Part shown: piece after piece, positions 31,438-41,878 of the stretch
How the letters are laid out: every line of letters begins with the position of its first letter
How positions within the stretch are numbered: position 1 is the stretch's first letter
Origin: Nocardioides caldifontis
GTDB taxonomy: Bacteria; Actinomycetota; Actinomycetes; Propionibacteriales; Nocardioidaceae
Length of the DNA: 64,000 nucleotides
Reading direction: 5' to 3'
Assembly (NCBI RefSeq): GCF_008087345.1
Contig: NZ_VHIB01000008.1
Span: forward strand, 186,001 to 250,000
Notes under the pieces: generated by a model
What the model was told of the DNA's origin: nothing
Databases searched by the model: none
What the model saw: only the letters and a program-made list of their open reading frames with translations
Made by a program: the position numbers and the translations under genes

Positions 31438-32180
31438 GCGGCGCCCCGGGTGAGCGCGAGGGCCTCCTCGAGGGTGAACCGGCCCTCGTAGAGCGCGGTC
31501 CCGACGATCGCGCCCTCCACGCCGTCGTCGAGCAGCCCCTGCAGCGCCTCGAGGTCGGCGAGCTCGGTGATCCCGCCCGACGCGACGACCGGCCGGTCGG
31601 TCGCGGCGCAGACGTCGCGCAGCAGCTCCAGGTTCGGCCCCTGCAGCATCCCGTCCTTGTTCACGTCGGTGACGACGTAGCGGGCGCACCCCTCCGAGTC
31701 GAGCCGGGCCAGCACCTCGAAGAGGTCGCCGCCCTCGCGGGTCCACCCCCGGGCCGCCAGCGTGCGGCCACGGACGTCGAGCCCGACGGCGACGCGGTCG
31801 CCGTGCTTCGCGATCGCCGCGGCGCACCACTCCGGCTTCTCCAGGGCCGCGGTGCCGATGTTGACCCGGCGGCAGCCGGTGGCCAGGGCAGCCTCCAGCG
31901 ACTCGTCGTCGCGGATGCCGCCGCTCATCTCCACCTTGACGTCGACCCGGCCGACGATCTCGGCGAGCAGCTCCCGGTTGGACCCACGCCCGAAGGCGGC
32001 GTCGAGGTCGACCAGGTGGATCCACTCCGCGCCCCGTCGCTGCCAGTTCAGGGCAGCCTCGACGGGGTCCCCGAAGGTCTTCTCGGAGCCGGCAACTCCC
32101 TGGACGAGCTGGACGGCACGGCCGCCCTGGACGTCGACGGCGGGCAGGAGCTCGAGGTAGGCGGAGCGGGTGGAGGACAT
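31434..32180 (-). CDS. priA: Bifunctional phosphoribosyl isomerase PriA (HisA/TrpF)
   Basis: A 248-residue TIM barrel: [27 protein letters not shown], and [15 protein letters not shown] with the second catalytic Asp. In actinobacteria this enzyme does both the histidine (HisA) and tryptophan (TrpF) isomerisations; the lack of trpF near trpC fits. Two conserved Arg of the PriA class could not be assigned with certainty by eye. Its promoter-like TAGAGT, 6 nt before the ATG, lies inside the upstream MFS frame. Confidence 0.94.
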   Translation of the reverse strand: MSSTRSAYLELLPAVDVQGGRAVQLVQGVAGSEKTFGDPVEAALNWQRRGAEWIHLVDLDAAFGRGSNRELLAEIVGRVDVKVEMSGGIRDDESLEAALATGCRRVNIGTAALEKPEWCAAAIAKHGDRVAVGLDVRGRTLAARGWTREGGDLFEVLARLDSEGCARYVVTDVNKDGMLQGPNLELLRDVCAATDRPVVASGGITELADLEALQGLLDDGVEGAIVGTALYEGRFTLEEALALTRGAA

Positions 32181-33412
32181 GGGGGAACTCTAGGCGGCGC
32201 AAGGGCTCCGCTCCGCCGCCACCCGAGTGGCGGGACGGCGCCGGAGAGCGCCACGACGGCTGCTCCGCCGCCGACGGCGACCAAGGCGGTGCGGGCGCCG
32301 ACGAGGTCCGCCAGCGGCCCGGCCAGGAAGGACCCGACCGCCACCGCACCCACGTTCACCTGGTCGTAGAGCCCCATGACCCGGCCGAGCAGCCCGGCGT
32401 CGGCGCCCTCCTGCAGCGCGGTCACGGCGGCCACTTCTGCGACCAGCGTCGTCGCGCCCGCGAGCAGCACGAGCGCCGCGCCTGCGAGCCCTGGCCCGGC
32501 CACCCCGAGTGCCGCCACCGACGCGGCGAAGACGGCGAGCGTCACCGGCAGGAGCGCCGGTCCCGCGTGCTGGGCCAGCCGGTTGACCACCACGACGGCC
32601 GCGACCGCACCCACAGCGAGCGCGGCGTTCAGCCGGCCGAGCCCGCCGGCCCGGTCCTCGGTGAGCACCACCACCGCGACCACGAGGTAGCCGTAGAGCA
32701 GGTTGTCGAGGACCGCCCACCCCATCGGCCTGCGGATGGCGGGCGTGGCGACCACCGTCCGGGCGGCCCCGGCGAGCTCCGTCCAGGCGCCGGCCCGCGG
32801 CCGGCGCACGGGGCCGAGCCCTGCCGCGGCGGCGCACCCCGCGGCAGCGGCCAGGAGGACCGCCGCGAGCAGCACGGCGCCCGACGAGGGGACGCCGAGC
32901 GCCACCAGCGATCCGAAGACCCCGGGCCCGGCGATCCAGCAGCCGTTCTCGACCGAAGTCGCCAGGGCGTTGGCGGCCGGGAGGTGCTCGCGGCCGACGC
33001 ACTGCGGGGTCGCCGCGGCGAGCGCCGGGTACGACGGGGTGGCGACGACCGCACCCGCGGCCGCGACCGCGACGACGACCGGGACGGGCCACCCGTGCCA
33101 GCACCCGAGCGCCGCCAGGCCCGTCAGGACGGCACGTGTCCCGGACGTGGCCGCCATCAGCGCGCTCCGCGACGTCCGGTCCACCAGCACCCCGGACAGC
33201 GACGAGAACACCGCGTAGGGCAGGAACGACAGCGCCACGACCGCCGACAGCCAGAACCCCGACCCGGTGCGCTCGAGGACGGCTACCCCGACGGCGAGCA
33301 CGAGGACGAGCTGGGCGGTGGTGGCGAGGCCGTGCGCGAGGAGGAGCAGGGCGAAGGGGCGGGACCGGAGGGCTCCGAGGTAGCCGGGCCGGGCACCGCC
33401 CCCGCCGGTCAC
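32048..33412 (-). CDS. MFS transporter
   Basis: A 454-residue transporter with about twelve membrane helices. [18 protein letters not shown] is the family A-loop (G-x-L-x-D-R-x-S) between helices 2 and 3. The natural end of the fold is near residue 410; the last 44 codons run in another frame through the start of priA, a 133-bp same-strand overlap. Either the overlap is real or a frameshift removed the original stop. The GTG start overlaps the decarboxylase stop as GTGA, so it may export the polyamine or amino acid linked to that enzyme. Confidence 0.85.
   Translation of the reverse strand: MTGGGGARPGYLGALRSRPFALLLLAHGLATTAQLVLVLAVGVAVLERTGSGFWLSAVVALSFLPYAVFSSLSGVLVDRTSRSALMAATSGTRAVLTGLAALGCWHGWPVPVVVAVAAAGAVVATPSYPALAAATPQCVGREHLPAANALATSVENGCWIAGPGVFGSLVALGVPSSGAVLLAAVLLAAAAGCAAAAGLGPVRRPRAGAWTELAGAARTVVATPAIRRPMGWAVLDNLLYGYLVVAVVVLTEDRAGGLGRLNAALAVGAVAAVVVVNRLAQHAGPALLPVTLAVFAASVAALGVAGPGLAGAALVLLAGATTLVAEVAAVTALQEGADAGLLGRVMGLYDQVNVGAVAVGSFLAGPLADLVGARTALVAVGGGAAVVALSGAVPPLGWRRSGALAPPRVPPCPPPAPPTSSSCPPSTSRAAVPSSSSRELPAPRRPSGTPSRLP
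32187..32192 (-). promoter_or_regulatory. Candidate -10 element of priA (leaderless)
   Basis: TAGAGT on the minus strand, 6 nt before the priA ATG, inside the 3' coding region of the MFS gene. Confidence 0.4.
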
Positions 33413-34563
33413 CGGAACTGCTCCCGCAGCGGCCGGAACCCGTTGAACCCGACGGAGGAGCAGGTGGTCGTGTAGGCGCCCGCTGCCCGGAACCGAAGCC
33501 GGTCGCCGGGGCGGAGCGAGACCGGGAGGGCCGGCCGGTGGCGGCGGTACAGCACGTCGAGGCTGTCGCAGGTCGGCCCGGCGACGACGACGGGTGCGAC
33601 CGCGCCGGTGAGGGACGCCCGGCCCCGGTGGGCGGTGATGCGGTAGCGGATCGCCTCGCCCATCGTCTCGGCCAGCCCGGAGAACAGCCCGGCGTCGACG
33701 TACACCCAGCGGACGCCGGCGCGCTCGGTCACCAGCACCACCTCGGTCTCGAGGAACCCGGCGTCGGCGACGAGGAACCGGCCGGGCTCGGCCATCAGCG
33801 CCGGCAGGTCGTCGCCGAGGTGACGGCGCAGCGAGGCGCGGATCCCCTCGCCGAAGCGCTGCGCGACGGGGACGGGGTCCACGGTGCCGAGCGCCGGGAA
33901 GCCGCCACCGAGATCGACGACGTCGAGGTCGGCACCCATCGCCCGCAGCGCGTTGCGGAGCCGGCCGGCCGCGGCGAGCGGCTCGTCCCAGGCGTGCGGG
34001 TCGTGCTGCTGGCTCCCGACGTGGAAGCAGACGCCGACCGGGTGGCCGTGGGCGACCGCCCGGGCCAGCAGCCGTGCGGCCTGCACCTCGGGGCAGCCGA
34101 ACTTGTGGCCGAGCGCCCAGTCGGCCCCGGCGCCGCTGGTGGCCAGCCGCACCAGGAGCGTCGCCCCCGGGGCCAGGGCGACGAGCTTGTCGAGCTCGGC
34201 GTCGCTGTCGAGCGCGAACTGCTGCACCCCGCGCGCATGGGCGTGCGCGATGTCGGCGGCCTTCTTCACGGTGTTGCCGTAGGAGAGCCGCTCCGGGCGG
34301 GGGTCGACCTCGAGCACCGCGTCGATCTCGCCCGGGCTCGCCACGTCCCAGGACGCGCCGTGCCGGGCGAGCACCTCGAGCACCGGGCGCGCCGGGTTGG
34401 CCTTCACCGCATAGTGCAGCGCGACGCCGGGAAGAGCCCGGCGCAGGGTGCGGTACGCCGAGCCCACCGCCGTCAGGTCGACGCTGACGAAAGGGGTCGC
34501 CCCGGAGCCGGTCAGGGCTGGCGGCGTCGACGGGTCGGAGGTCGTCGCGGTGGTCGTCGTCAC
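33409..34563 (-). CDS. PLP-dependent ornithine/lysine-type decarboxylase (fold III)
   Basis: About 384 residues. The PLP Lys is in LHYAVKANP. HVGSQQ, the Gly-rich phosphate loop VDLGGGFPALG, the Glu in MAEPGRFLV and the catalytic GPTCDSLDVL follow in order. The CDSLD and C-terminal CSSVGFNGF fit the ornithine/lysine branch; diaminopimelate decarboxylase is less likely. The start is uncertain: GTG at 34563 is used, but TTG at 34629 and GTG at 34617 are in frame and none has a Shine-Dalgarno site. It sits inside the his cluster with an MFS transporter and makes a polyamine such as putrescine or cadaverine. Confidence 0.85.
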   Translation of the reverse strand: MTTTTATTSDPSTPPALTGSGATPFVSVDLTAVGSAYRTLRRALPGVALHYAVKANPARPVLEVLARHGASWDVASPGEIDAVLEVDPRPERLSYGNTVKKAADIAHAHARGVQQFALDSDAELDKLVALAPGATLLVRLATSGAGADWALGHKFGCPEVQAARLLARAVAHGHPVGVCFHVGSQQHDPHAWDEPLAAAGRLRNALRAMGADLDVVDLGGGFPALGTVDPVPVAQRFGEGIRASLRRHLGDDLPALMAEPGRFLVADAGFLETEVVLVTERAGVRWVYVDAGLFSGLAETMGEAIRYRITAHRGRASLTGAVAPVVVAGPTCDSLDVLYRRHRPALPVSLRPGDRLRFRAAGAYTTTCSSVGFNGFRPLREQFR

Positions 34564-34647
34564 GTGCGGGAGGAGTGCCGCCCCGAAGGGGTGATACGGC
34601 CACCGGCCCGACCGCACCCGGTGGACCAAACCGGCCGGGTCCCGGCC

Positions 34648-34992
34648 TCAGCGACGGGAGAACAGCAGCAGCCGCAGCACCGGGAACGCCAGCACGGTGA
34701 GCACCGCCGCGCCCAGCCGGGCCTCCCAGTCGGGGCGGACGAACCAGAGCAGGGCGTTCGCGACGACCAGCCCCGCGACCAGCCACCAGGTCTGCCGCCG
34801 GCGGCGCGCCGCCAGGCTCCCGGTCGGGCGCCCGACCGGTGTCACCCGGACCCGCCCCGAGGTGCGCGCCTTGAGCGCCCGGACGCGCGCCTCACGTCGC
34901 TCCCGGCGCTCCTGCTCGGCCGCCCGCGCAGCCGCCCGCAACGCCGCCTCGTGCTCGCGGGCGGCACGGCGGCGGGCCCGCTCCTTGCTCAT
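34648..34992 (-). CDS. Small membrane protein of the his cluster
   Basis: A 114-residue protein. The first 60 residues are a charged Arg/Ala-rich helix (ARRRAAREHEAALRAAARAAEQERRERR) likely to be a coiled coil. Two membrane helices follow (WWLVAGLVVANALLWFV and AAVLTVLAFPVLRLLLF). I recognise no named family; similar small genes occur between hisH and hisA in actinobacteria. It lies 12 nt after hisH, on the same strand. Confidence 0.75.
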   Translation of the reverse strand: MSKERARRRAAREHEAALRAAARAAEQERRERREARVRALKARTSGRVRVTPVGRPTGSLAARRRRQTWWLVAGLVVANALLWFVRPDWEARLGAAVLTVLAFPVLRLLLFSRR

Positions 34993-35004
34993 CGCGACCT
35001 CACG

Positions 35005-35649
35005 TCACGACAGGGACTGCACCCAATTGCGCAGCAGCGCGGCACCGGCGTCGCCGGACTTCTCCGGGTGGAACTGGGTGGCCGCCAGCGGACCGTTCTC
35101 GACCGCCGCGACGAACCGGTCGCCGGAGTACTCCGCCCAGGTCACCGTCGGCGGCCGGGTGCGCCCCTTCGTCTCCAGCACCCACTCGCGTACGCCGTAG
35201 GAGTGGACGAAGTAGAACCGCTCGTCCTCGATGCCGGCGAACAGCCGCGACCCCTCGGGCACCTCGACGGTGTTCCACCCCATGTGCGGGACCACCGGGG
35301 CCTGGAGCCGCTCGACCGTGCCCGGCCACTCCCCCAGCCCCTCGCTGTGCACGCCGTGCTCGACGCCGTGCTCGAACATCACCTGGAGCCCCACGCAGAT
35401 GCCGAGGACGGGCCGTCCACCGGCGAGGCGGCGGCCGATGACCTCGTGGCCGCGGACCGCCCGGATCCCCTCGACGCACGCGGCGAAGGCGCCGACGCCG
35501 GGGACGACGAGCCCGTCGGCCCCCATCGCCCGGGTGCGGTCGGCGGTCAGCTCGACCCGCGCCCCGGCACGCTCGAGCGCGCGCACGGCGGAGCGGACGT
35601 TGCCGAAGCCGTAGTCCAGGACGACGACGTCCCGCCCGGCTCCGGTCAC
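35005..35649 (-). CDS. hisH: Imidazole glycerol phosphate synthase, glutaminase subunit
   Basis: A 214-residue class-I glutamine amidotransferase that supplies ammonia to HisF. It has [16 protein letters not shown], the oxyanion strand VVPGVGAF, the nucleophile Cys in [11 protein letters not shown] and the catalytic His in [10 protein letters not shown]. Start GTG at 35649 overlaps the hisB stop (GTGA). Confidence 0.96.
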   Translation of the reverse strand: MTGAGRDVVVLDYGFGNVRSAVRALERAGARVELTADRTRAMGADGLVVPGVGAFAACVEGIRAVRGHEVIGRRLAGGRPVLGICVGLQVMFEHGVEHGVHSEGLGEWPGTVERLQAPVVPHMGWNTVEVPEGSRLFAGIEDERFYFVHSYGVREWVLETKGRTRPPTVTWAEYSGDRFVAAVENGPLAATQFHPEKSGDAGAALLRNWVQSLS

Positions 35650-36266
35650 AGGGTGCCCTTGGTGCTCGGCACGCCGGTCTCGCGCGGGTCGAAGGCGATC
35701 GCGTCGCGCAGCGCGCGGGCGACGGCCTTGAACTGGGTCTCGACGATGTGGTGCGGATCGCGCCCGGACAGCACCCGGACGTGCAGGGCGATCTGCGCGT
35801 GGTGGGCGATCGTCTCGAAGACGTGGCGCGTCAGCGACCCGACGTAGCCGACCCCGGAGCCGCCGATCGTGACGAACTGCTGCCCCTCCGGCTCGCCGAC
35901 GTGCACGCAGTACGGGCGGCCCGAGACGTCGACGACCGCCTGCACGAGCGCCTCGTCGAGCGGCACCGTCGCGTCACCGAACCGGCGGATCCCCTTCTTG
36001 TCGCCGAGCGCCTCCAGCAGGGCGTCGCCGAGCACGATCGCAGTGTCCTCGACCGTGTGGTGGGCGTCGATGTGCACGTCGCCGTCGGTCTGGACGGTGA
36101 GGTCGACCAGCGAGTGGCGGGACAGCGAGGTCAGCATGTGGTCGTAGAACCCCACGCCGGTGTTGATGTCGGCGCGTCCGGTGCCGTCGAGGTCGAGCTC
36201 GACGAGGACCTTGGACTCCTTCGTCACGCGCTCGATCCGGGCAGTGCGCGTCGTCGTGCGGCTCAT
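35646..36266 (-). CDS. hisB: Imidazoleglycerol-phosphate dehydratase
   Basis: A 206-residue monofunctional dehydratase of histidine synthesis. The His-rich metal motifs are [24 protein letters not shown] and [10 protein letters not shown] plus [14 protein letters not shown]. The ATG at 36266 overlaps the hisC stop as ATGA. No phosphatase domain is fused, as is normal for actinobacteria. Confidence 0.96.
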   Translation of the reverse strand: MSRTTTRTARIERVTKESKVLVELDLDGTGRADINTGVGFYDHMLTSLSRHSLVDLTVQTDGDVHIDAHHTVEDTAIVLGDALLEALGDKKGIRRFGDATVPLDEALVQAVVDVSGRPYCVHVGEPEGQQFVTIGGSGVGYVGSLTRHVFETIAHHAQIALHVRVLSGRDPHHIVETQFKAVARALRDAIAFDPRETGVPSTKGTL

Positions 36267-37348
36267 CTGATGACCTCCAGCAGGGCGGCCCGGAAGGCCG
36301 CCATCTCGTCGGGGGTGCCCACGGACACGCGCAGCCACCCGTCGGGACCAGTCTCCCGGATCAGCACGCCGCGCTCCAACAGCCCCTGCCACACGCCGTG
36401 GCGGTCCGCGAACGTCCCGAAGAGCACGAAGTTGGCGTCGCTGTCGGCGACGGTGAGCCCCTGCTCGCGGAGCCAGTCGACCAGCCGGTCGCGCTCGGCC
36501 CGCAGGGCGTCGACCTTGCCGAGCAGCTCGTCGGCGTGGCGGAGTGCGGCGACCGCGACCGCCTGGGTGACCGCCGACAGGTGGTACGGCAGCCGGACCA
36601 CGCGGAGCGCGTCGCAGAGCTCGGCGCTCGCGGCGAGGTAGCCGAGCCGGCCGCCGGCCAGCGCGAACGCCTTGCTCATCGTGCGGGTGACCACGAGGTT
36701 CGGCGTGGTGGGCAGCAGCTCCAGCGCGCTGGGGGTGCCCGCGCGGCGGAACTCGGCGTAGGCCTCGTCGATGACGACCACGCCGGGCACGTCGGCCGCC
36801 GCCTGGCACAGCGCGTGGGCGGTCGAGAGCGGCAGGGCGGTGCCGGTCGGGTTGTTCGGCGAGGGCAGCAGCACCACCGAGGGCCGGACCTCGCGGACGC
36901 GCGCGACCGCCGCGTCGACGTCGATCTCGAAGTCCTCGGCGCGGTGGCCGGTCACCCAGGCGGTGTTCGTGTCGCGTGCGTACTCCGGGTACATGGAGTA
37001 CGTCGGCGCGAACGACAGCGCGGTCCGACCGGGCCCCCCGAACGCCTGCAGGAGGTGGAGCATCACCTCGTTGGAGCCGTTGGCCGCCCACACCTGCTCG
37101 GGTGTGAGGTCACGGGCACCGTCCCCGGACAGGTAGGCGGCGAGCTCCTTGCGCAGCTCGGTGAACTCCCGGTCGGGGTAGCGGTTCAGCGTGCGGGTGA
37201 CGTCGGCCACCGCGGCCGCCACGTCGGCGACGACCGCCTCGGACGGGCCGTAGGGGTTCTCGTTGACGTTGAGGGCGACGGGCACGTCGAGCTGCGGCGC
37301 GCCGTACGGCTCGATGCCCCGCAGCTCCTCGCGGAGGGGCAGCTCCAT
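36263..37348 (-). CDS. hisC: Histidinol-phosphate aminotransferase
   Basis: A 361-residue fold-I aminotransferase. [10 protein letters not shown] opens the substrate site, LPSPNNPTG binds [13 protein letters not shown] holds the PLP-pairing Asp, and the Schiff-base Lys is in [17 protein letters not shown]. The ATG at 37348 shares one base with the hisD stop (TGATG). It acts after HisB. Confidence 0.96.
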   Translation of the reverse strand: MELPLREELRGIEPYGAPQLDVPVALNVNENPYGPSEAVVADVAAAVADVTRTLNRYPDREFTELRKELAAYLSGDGARDLTPEQVWAANGSNEVMLHLLQAFGGPGRTALSFAPTYSMYPEYARDTNTAWVTGHRAEDFEIDVDAAVARVREVRPSVVLLPSPNNPTGTALPLSTAHALCQAAADVPGVVVIDEAYAEFRRAGTPSALELLPTTPNLVVTRTMSKAFALAGGRLGYLAASAELCDALRVVRLPYHLSAVTQAVAVAALRHADELLGKVDALRAERDRLVDWLREQGLTVADSDANFVLFGTFADRHGVWQGLLERGVLIRETGPDGWLRVSVGTPDEMAAFRAALLEVIR

Positions 37349-38667
37349 CAGCCCTCCTGCACGCGCACGCGGACCGCGGCGCCGTGGCCCGGGAGGTCCT
37401 CGGCGTCGGCGAGCGTCATCACGTGGCCGGCGACGTCCCGCAGCGCCTCGGCGGTGTACTCCACGACGTGCACCGCCTTGAGGAACGAGCGCACCGACAG
37501 CCCCGAGGAGTGGCAGGCGCACCCCGCGGTCGGGAGGACGTGGTTCGAGCCGGCGCAGTAGTCGCCCAGCGACACCGGCGCGTGCGGGCCGACGAAGATC
37601 GCGCCCGCGTTGCGGACCCGGGCCGCCCAGGCCGCCGCGTCGCGGGTGTGGATCTCGAGGTGCTCCGCGGCGTAGGCGTCGACCACGGCGAGCCCCTGCT
37701 CGAGGTCGCCGACCAGCACGATGCCGGACTGCTGGCCGCCGAGGGCGGTGCGGATCCGGTCGACGTGCTTGGTGGCGGCCACCTGCTTGTCGAGCTCGGC
37801 GACGACGTCGTCGGCAAGCGCCTCCTCGGTGGTGACCAGGACCGAGGCGGCGAGCGGGTCGTGCTCGGCCTGGCTGATCAGGTCGGCGGCGACGTACGCC
37901 GGGTCGGCGGTGTCGTCGGCGAGGATCGCGATCTCCGTCGGCCCCGCCTCGGAGTCGATCCCGACGACGCCCTTGACCAGCCGCTTCGCGGTGACCGTGT
38001 AGATGTTGCCCGGCCCCGTGACCAGGTCGACCGGCCGGCACGGGCCGGCGCCGTAGGCGAACATCGCGACCGCCTGCGCCCCGCCGACCGCGTAGACCTC
38101 GTCGACGCCGAGCAGCGCGCACGCCGCCAGCACCGTCGGGTGCGGGAGCCCGCGGAACCTCGGGTCGTCGGAGTCCTTCTGCGGCGACGAGGTGAGCGCG
38201 ATCGACTCCACGCCGGCCACCTGGGCGGGGACGACGTTCATCACGACGCTGGAGACCAGCGGCGCGAGGCCACCCGGGACGTAGAGCCCGACCCGGCGGA
38301 TCGGCACCATCCGCTGCGTCACGCGGCCCCCGGGCACCACCTCGGTGGTCACGTCCGTCTCGAGCTCGGCCTCGCAGGTCGTCCGGAGCCGGCGGATCGA
38401 CTCCTCGAGCGCCGCGCGGACCGCCGGGTCGAGGGTCTCCAGCGCGGCGTCGAGCGCCTCGCGCGGGACCGCGATGCCGTCCTGCTGCACACCGTCGAAC
38501 CGGGCGGAGTACTCCAGCACCGCCTCGACGCCGCGGTGCCGCACGTCCTCGACGATCGGGCGCACCACGTCGGAGGTGGCGGCGACGTCGGTCTCGGCGC
38601 GCGGGACGACGGAGCGGTAGTCGACGTCACCGCCCGTCGGGGAGCGCAGGTCGATGCGGCGGATCAT
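37348..38667 (-). CDS. hisD: Histidinol dehydrogenase
   Basis: A 439-residue zinc enzyme doing the last two steps of histidine synthesis. It has [39 protein letters not shown], the zinc-ligand region TGPGNIYVT-like and [14 protein letters not shown]. The ATG at 38667 is preferred over an open frame upstream because the protein then begins [15 protein letters not shown] lies 7 nt before it, so the his operon transcript is probably leaderless. Confidence 0.96.
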   Translation of the reverse strand: MIRRIDLRSPTGGDVDYRSVVPRAETDVAATSDVVRPIVEDVRHRGVEAVLEYSARFDGVQQDGIAVPREALDAALETLDPAVRAALEESIRRLRTTCEAELETDVTTEVVPGGRVTQRMVPIRRVGLYVPGGLAPLVSSVVMNVVPAQVAGVESIALTSSPQKDSDDPRFRGLPHPTVLAACALLGVDEVYAVGGAQAVAMFAYGAGPCRPVDLVTGPGNIYTVTAKRLVKGVVGIDSEAGPTEIAILADDTADPAYVAADLISQAEHDPLAASVLVTTEEALADDVVAELDKQVAATKHVDRIRTALGGQQSGIVLVGDLEQGLAVVDAYAAEHLEIHTRDAAAWAARVRNAGAIFVGPHAPVSLGDYCAGSNHVLPTAGCACHSSGLSVRSFLKAVHVVEYTAEALRDVAGHVMTLADAEDLPGHGAAVRVRVQEG

Positions 38668-38674
38668 GCGGCCA

Positions 38675-38680
38675 AGTCTA
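38675..38680 (-). promoter_or_regulatory. Candidate -10 element of the hisD operon (leaderless)
   Basis: TAGACT on the minus strand is followed by TGGCCGC and the hisD ATG, a 7-nt gap. Confidence 0.45.
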
Positions 38681-38710
38681 GGTGCGCACCACCGACCCCA
38701 CGGCCGCACT

Positions 38711-38736
38711 GCCACAGCGCGGACCGCCACAGCGCG
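38711..38736. repeat. Two direct repeats between hisD and the LON-domain gene
   Basis: GCCACAGCGCG occurs at 38711 and again at 38726, a 15-bp period, in the divergent promoter region. They may be a tandem binding site; chance in GC-rich DNA is the alternative. Confidence 0.3.
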
Positions 38737-38761
38737 ACCGCCGCGGGGCGGGGGGCGCGGG

Positions 38762-38767
38762 TAGGTT
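38762..38767 (+). promoter_or_regulatory. Candidate -10 element of the LON-domain gene (leaderless)
   Basis: TAGGTT followed by 7 nt and the ATG at 38775; there is no Shine-Dalgarno site. Confidence 0.45.
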
Positions 38768-38774
38768 GAGCGCG

Positions 38775-39449
38775 ATGCCCGAGCTGCTGCCGCTCTTCCC
38801 GCTGAACGTCGTCGCGTTCCCGGGGATGAGCGTGCCCCTGCACGTCTTCGAGGAGCGCTACCGGGCGATGGTCCGCGACCTGCTCGCCCTCCCCGACCCG
38901 GCCACCCGGCTGTTCGGGATCATCGCGATCCGCGAGGGGTACGAGGTCGGCAGCCACGAGGCGAAGTCGATGTACCGGACCGGCTGCGTGGTGCAGCTGA
39001 GCAGCGTCGAGGAGTACGACGACGGCCGCTACGACATCACCGCGGTCGGCCGGCACCGCATGCGGGTCGTCGGGACGGACTCCAGCGCGCCGTACCTCCG
39101 GGGTGAGGTGGAGCACCTCCTGGACGACGGCACCCCGTCGGTCGACACCGCCCGGGCCGCCGCGCGCGCCCTGGCGGCCTTCGGCGACTACCGCGCCCTC
39201 GTCAGCGCCCTGCGCGGCGACGACGTGATGAGCGGTGCACTCCCCCGCGACCCCGACGTGCTCTCCTACGCGCTGGCCGCGACCGCGGCGCTGACCCTGC
39301 GCGAGCGGCAGCAGCTGCTCGAGGCGCCCACCACGGCCGAACGGCTCGGCCTCCTGCGGCGGATGATGCTGCAGGAGGTCCGAGCCATGCGGGCGGTCCC
39401 GTCCCTCCCGGCCACCGAGGTGGCACGGACGGGGTGGAACCCGAACTGA
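38775..39449 (+). CDS. LON peptidase substrate-binding-domain protein
   Basis: A 224-residue stand-alone LON N-terminal domain ([31 protein letters not shown]), without ATPase or protease parts. Such proteins occur in many bacteria; a role in substrate recognition or ubiquitin-ligase-like functions is known only for eukaryotic relatives. The frame is open upstream, but the ATG at 38775 follows a -10 element at leaderless spacing. Divergent from hisD and convergent with the DUF3352 gene. Confidence 0.9.
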   Translation: MPELLPLFPLNVVAFPGMSVPLHVFEERYRAMVRDLLALPDPATRLFGIIAIREGYEVGSHEAKSMYRTGCVVQLSSVEEYDDGRYDITAVGRHRMRVVGTDSSAPYLRGEVEHLLDDGTPSVDTARAAARALAAFGDYRALVSALRGDDVMSGALPRDPDVLSYALAATAALTLRERQQLLEAPTTAERLGLLRRMMLQEVRAMRAVPSLPATEVARTGWNPN

Positions 39450-39462
39450 CCCGGGGTGCCGG

Positions 39463-41160
39463 TCAGTCGGTGCTCAGCCGGAGCACGCCCCGGACGACGT
39501 CGCCGTCGAGCTCGCCGGTCGCGCCGAGGCTGTCGAGCGGCTCGAAGTTCGCCTTGAGCTCCTCGTCGCCGTCGGACTCGAGCGCCGGCTCGAGCCAGTC
39601 GCCCGCGTCGAAGTCGACGAAGAAGCCGCCGGCGCTGTCGCCGAGGTCGGGCAGGGCCGACTTGAAGCCGTCCTGGCCGCCGAGGTCACCGTCGCCGACG
39701 AGCTCGGCGACGTAGTCGGCGTCGAACCCGACCGCGACGGCGCTGTCGCTGCTCTCGACCTGGAGGACGCCGTCGGCACCCGCGGCGGTCACGAGCTCCT
39801 CGAGGACGGGGAGGATCGTGTCGGGGTCGCCGTCGATCCGGATCCCGGCCGGCACGTCGATGCCGCTGCTGGAGGAGAAGATCGACTCGAGGTCCACCGA
39901 GGAGTCGAGGGCCACCGAGACGCCGTCACCGAGCAGCTCCTGCAGCTTCTCCGGCGTCAGGCCGGTCTCGGCCTCGACCTGGTCGACGAGCTCGTCCACC
40001 GCGTCCTGGCCCATCGACTCGGCCATGCTGGCGAGCATGTCCTCGACGACGCTGTCACCCACGCCGAGCCCGAGGGCGACGGCGGTGGTGGCCGGCAGCT
40101 CGCTGAGGCCACTGTCCGAGGCCTCGGAGGGATCGAGCTCGCCGACCGCGCTCATGGCAGCCTCGACCTCGAGGGCCCCGTCGTCGAACCGCGCGACGAC
40201 GGCCGCACCCTCGAACTCCTCGAACGCCTCACGGAGCTGGTCGACGTCGGGCTCCATGAAGTCCGGACCCGGGTCGAGGTCGAGGTCGGTGTCGTCCTCC
40301 ATCTCGAGCTCGCCGAGCTGCTCCTCGAGCTCCTCCGGCGTCATCGTGGCGAGGTCGGAGGGGTCGTCGAGCTCGCCGGTGGCCGGGGCGACGCGACCGG
40401 CGACGGTGCCGGCGGTGGCGTCCTCGCCGAAGTCGCCGAACTCCTCGAGGAGGAGCTTCGGCCCCTCGGCGGCGAGGTAGCCGGTGACGATGCCGCCGCC
40501 GCCCGCCTCGTCGACCCACGTGGTGTAGCCGTCGTCGTCGGCGAGCGAGCTCTCCGCGGACGCCTTCGCGACACCCTCGGCGGTCTCGTCGTCCTCGGCG
40601 AGGACCATGTAGTCCTCGACGAACGCCATCCCGGGGAGCTCCGGGTCCTCCTCGCCGCAGGCGGCGATCTCCTCGACCGCGTCGGTGGCCTTCGTCTCGT
40701 CGGTGACCTGGACGACGACGAACGGCACCGGCTCGTCACCACCCGGGCGTACGCCGGCCCCGAGCCGCTGGCCCAGCCACGGCTCGAAGTCGTCGTTCCA
40801 GGTGAGGTCGTCACAGGGCGCGTCGGTCAGGAACGCCTCGACCAGCGAGCGGCGGAGGTTCTCCTCGCCTCCCAGCCGGTCGGCGAGGGCGGGGAACTTC
40901 TTCAACGTCTTGTAGGCCTCGACCTTCTGGCCCGCCCCCGGGTCGAGGTCGACCGCGAGGAACGCCAGCGTGTCGGCGGGGGCGGCGACCGCCGCGCCCG
41001 GCCCACCGCCGAGGAGGGTGCTCACCCCCCAGGCGCCGGCGCCGGCGACGGCGAGGACACCGACGGTCGCACCGGCGACGAGCCCCCACCGACGTCCGGA
41101 GCGGCTCGGCTCCGACGGCTCACCGTCGAGGTACTCGGGCTGCGGCGTCTCGCTGGACAT
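39463..41160 (-). CDS. DUF3352 membrane-anchored acidic protein
   Basis: A 565-residue protein. A short cytoplasmic N-terminus is followed by one membrane helix (LVAGATVGVLAVAGAGAWGV) and a long extracellular region very rich in Asp and Glu. The opening APADTLAFLAVDLDP and the two-fold repeated domain match DUF3352, whose function is unknown. The ATG at 41160 has AAGGGG before it. It is monocistronic or follows the small membrane gene upstream. Confidence 0.82.
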   Translation of the reverse strand: MSSETPQPEYLDGEPSEPSRSGRRWGLVAGATVGVLAVAGAGAWGVSTLLGGGPGAAVAAPADTLAFLAVDLDPGAGQKVEAYKTLKKFPALADRLGGEENLRRSLVEAFLTDAPCDDLTWNDDFEPWLGQRLGAGVRPGGDEPVPFVVVQVTDETKATDAVEEIAACGEEDPELPGMAFVEDYMVLAEDDETAEGVAKASAESSLADDDGYTTWVDEAGGGGIVTGYLAAEGPKLLLEEFGDFGEDATAGTVAGRVAPATGELDDPSDLATMTPEELEEQLGELEMEDDTDLDLDPGPDFMEPDVDQLREAFEEFEGAAVVARFDDGALEVEAAMSAVGELDPSEASDSGLSELPATTAVALGLGVGDSVVEDMLASMAESMGQDAVDELVDQVEAETGLTPEKLQELLGDGVSVALDSSVDLESIFSSSSGIDVPAGIRIDGDPDTILPVLEELVTAAGADGVLQVESSDSAVAVGFDADYVAELVGDGDLGGQDGFKSALPDLGDSAGGFFVDFDAGDWLEPALESDGDEELKANFEPLDSLGATGELDGDVVRGVLRLSTD

Positions 41161-41251
41161 GGTTCCCCTTCGCTCTCCACGGGTCCGCGTCGACCCACGC
41201 GCGCGGCCCCCGCCGTCCGCGGACGGCTTTCTCGAATTCCACCACGGCCCT

Positions 41252-41878
41252 TCAGGGCCGAGAGGGAGGAGTCTCCTCGGCGGTCCCTGATACATCGGCC
41301 GGGTCGTGGAATTCCTGAGGGAGGGCGCCGCCCGGACCGTCGGAGCGGACGGCCTCCTCGATCGACCGTTCGGACAACGGGCTGATCAGGAAGACGAGGG
41401 CGCCAAGGACCGCGAACAGCGGCCACACCCACTGCACGACGTCCGTGGTGAGCACGAAGGCCGCCTCGGCGGTGGCGCCCTCGGCGGCGTCGGCGAGCAC
41501 CCGGGACGGGTCGTCGGGGCCCAGGGCGAGCCCGAGCTCGGCGGAGATCCACGACGCGAGGAACGCACCGGCGACCACCGCGAGGAGCGTGGCGACCTCG
41601 TCGGCGCGCCGCCAGGCGATCATCCCGACGCCCAGCAGCAGCCCACCGGCGGCGGCCAGCACGGAGTACCACGCGTCGGCGTCGAACTGCTGCGCCAGCG
41701 CCGCCTCGTCGCGGACCAGACCGGCCCCGGTGCGGGTCACGGTGACCGGGTCGACCAGCTGGGGCCACGCCAGGCCGGCGACGACGCCGAGGAGGACGGC
41801 TCCCGCGAGGACGACGAGCACGTCGACGACCAGGCGCGAGGGGTCCCGTCGCCGGTCCGGCACTGGCGCGCCGCTCAC
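41252..41878 (-). CDS. Four-helix membrane protein (DUF2567-like)
   Basis: A 208-residue membrane protein with helices near residues 17-36, 72-88, 93-112 and 148-168. It resembles DUF2567 proteins by length, topology and position beside dnaE, but I am not certain of the family. The GTG at 41878 overlaps the dnaE stop as GTGA, so it is translated with dnaE. Function unknown. Confidence 0.72.
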   Translation of the reverse strand: MSGAPVPDRRRDPSRLVVDVLVVLAGAVLLGVVAGLAWPQLVDPVTVTRTGAGLVRDEAALAQQFDADAWYSVLAAAGGLLLGVGMIAWRRADEVATLLAVVAGAFLASWISAELGLALGPDDPSRVLADAAEGATAEAAFVLTTDVVQWVWPLFAVLGALVFLISPLSERSIEEAVRSDGPGGALPQEFHDPADVSGTAEETPPSRP

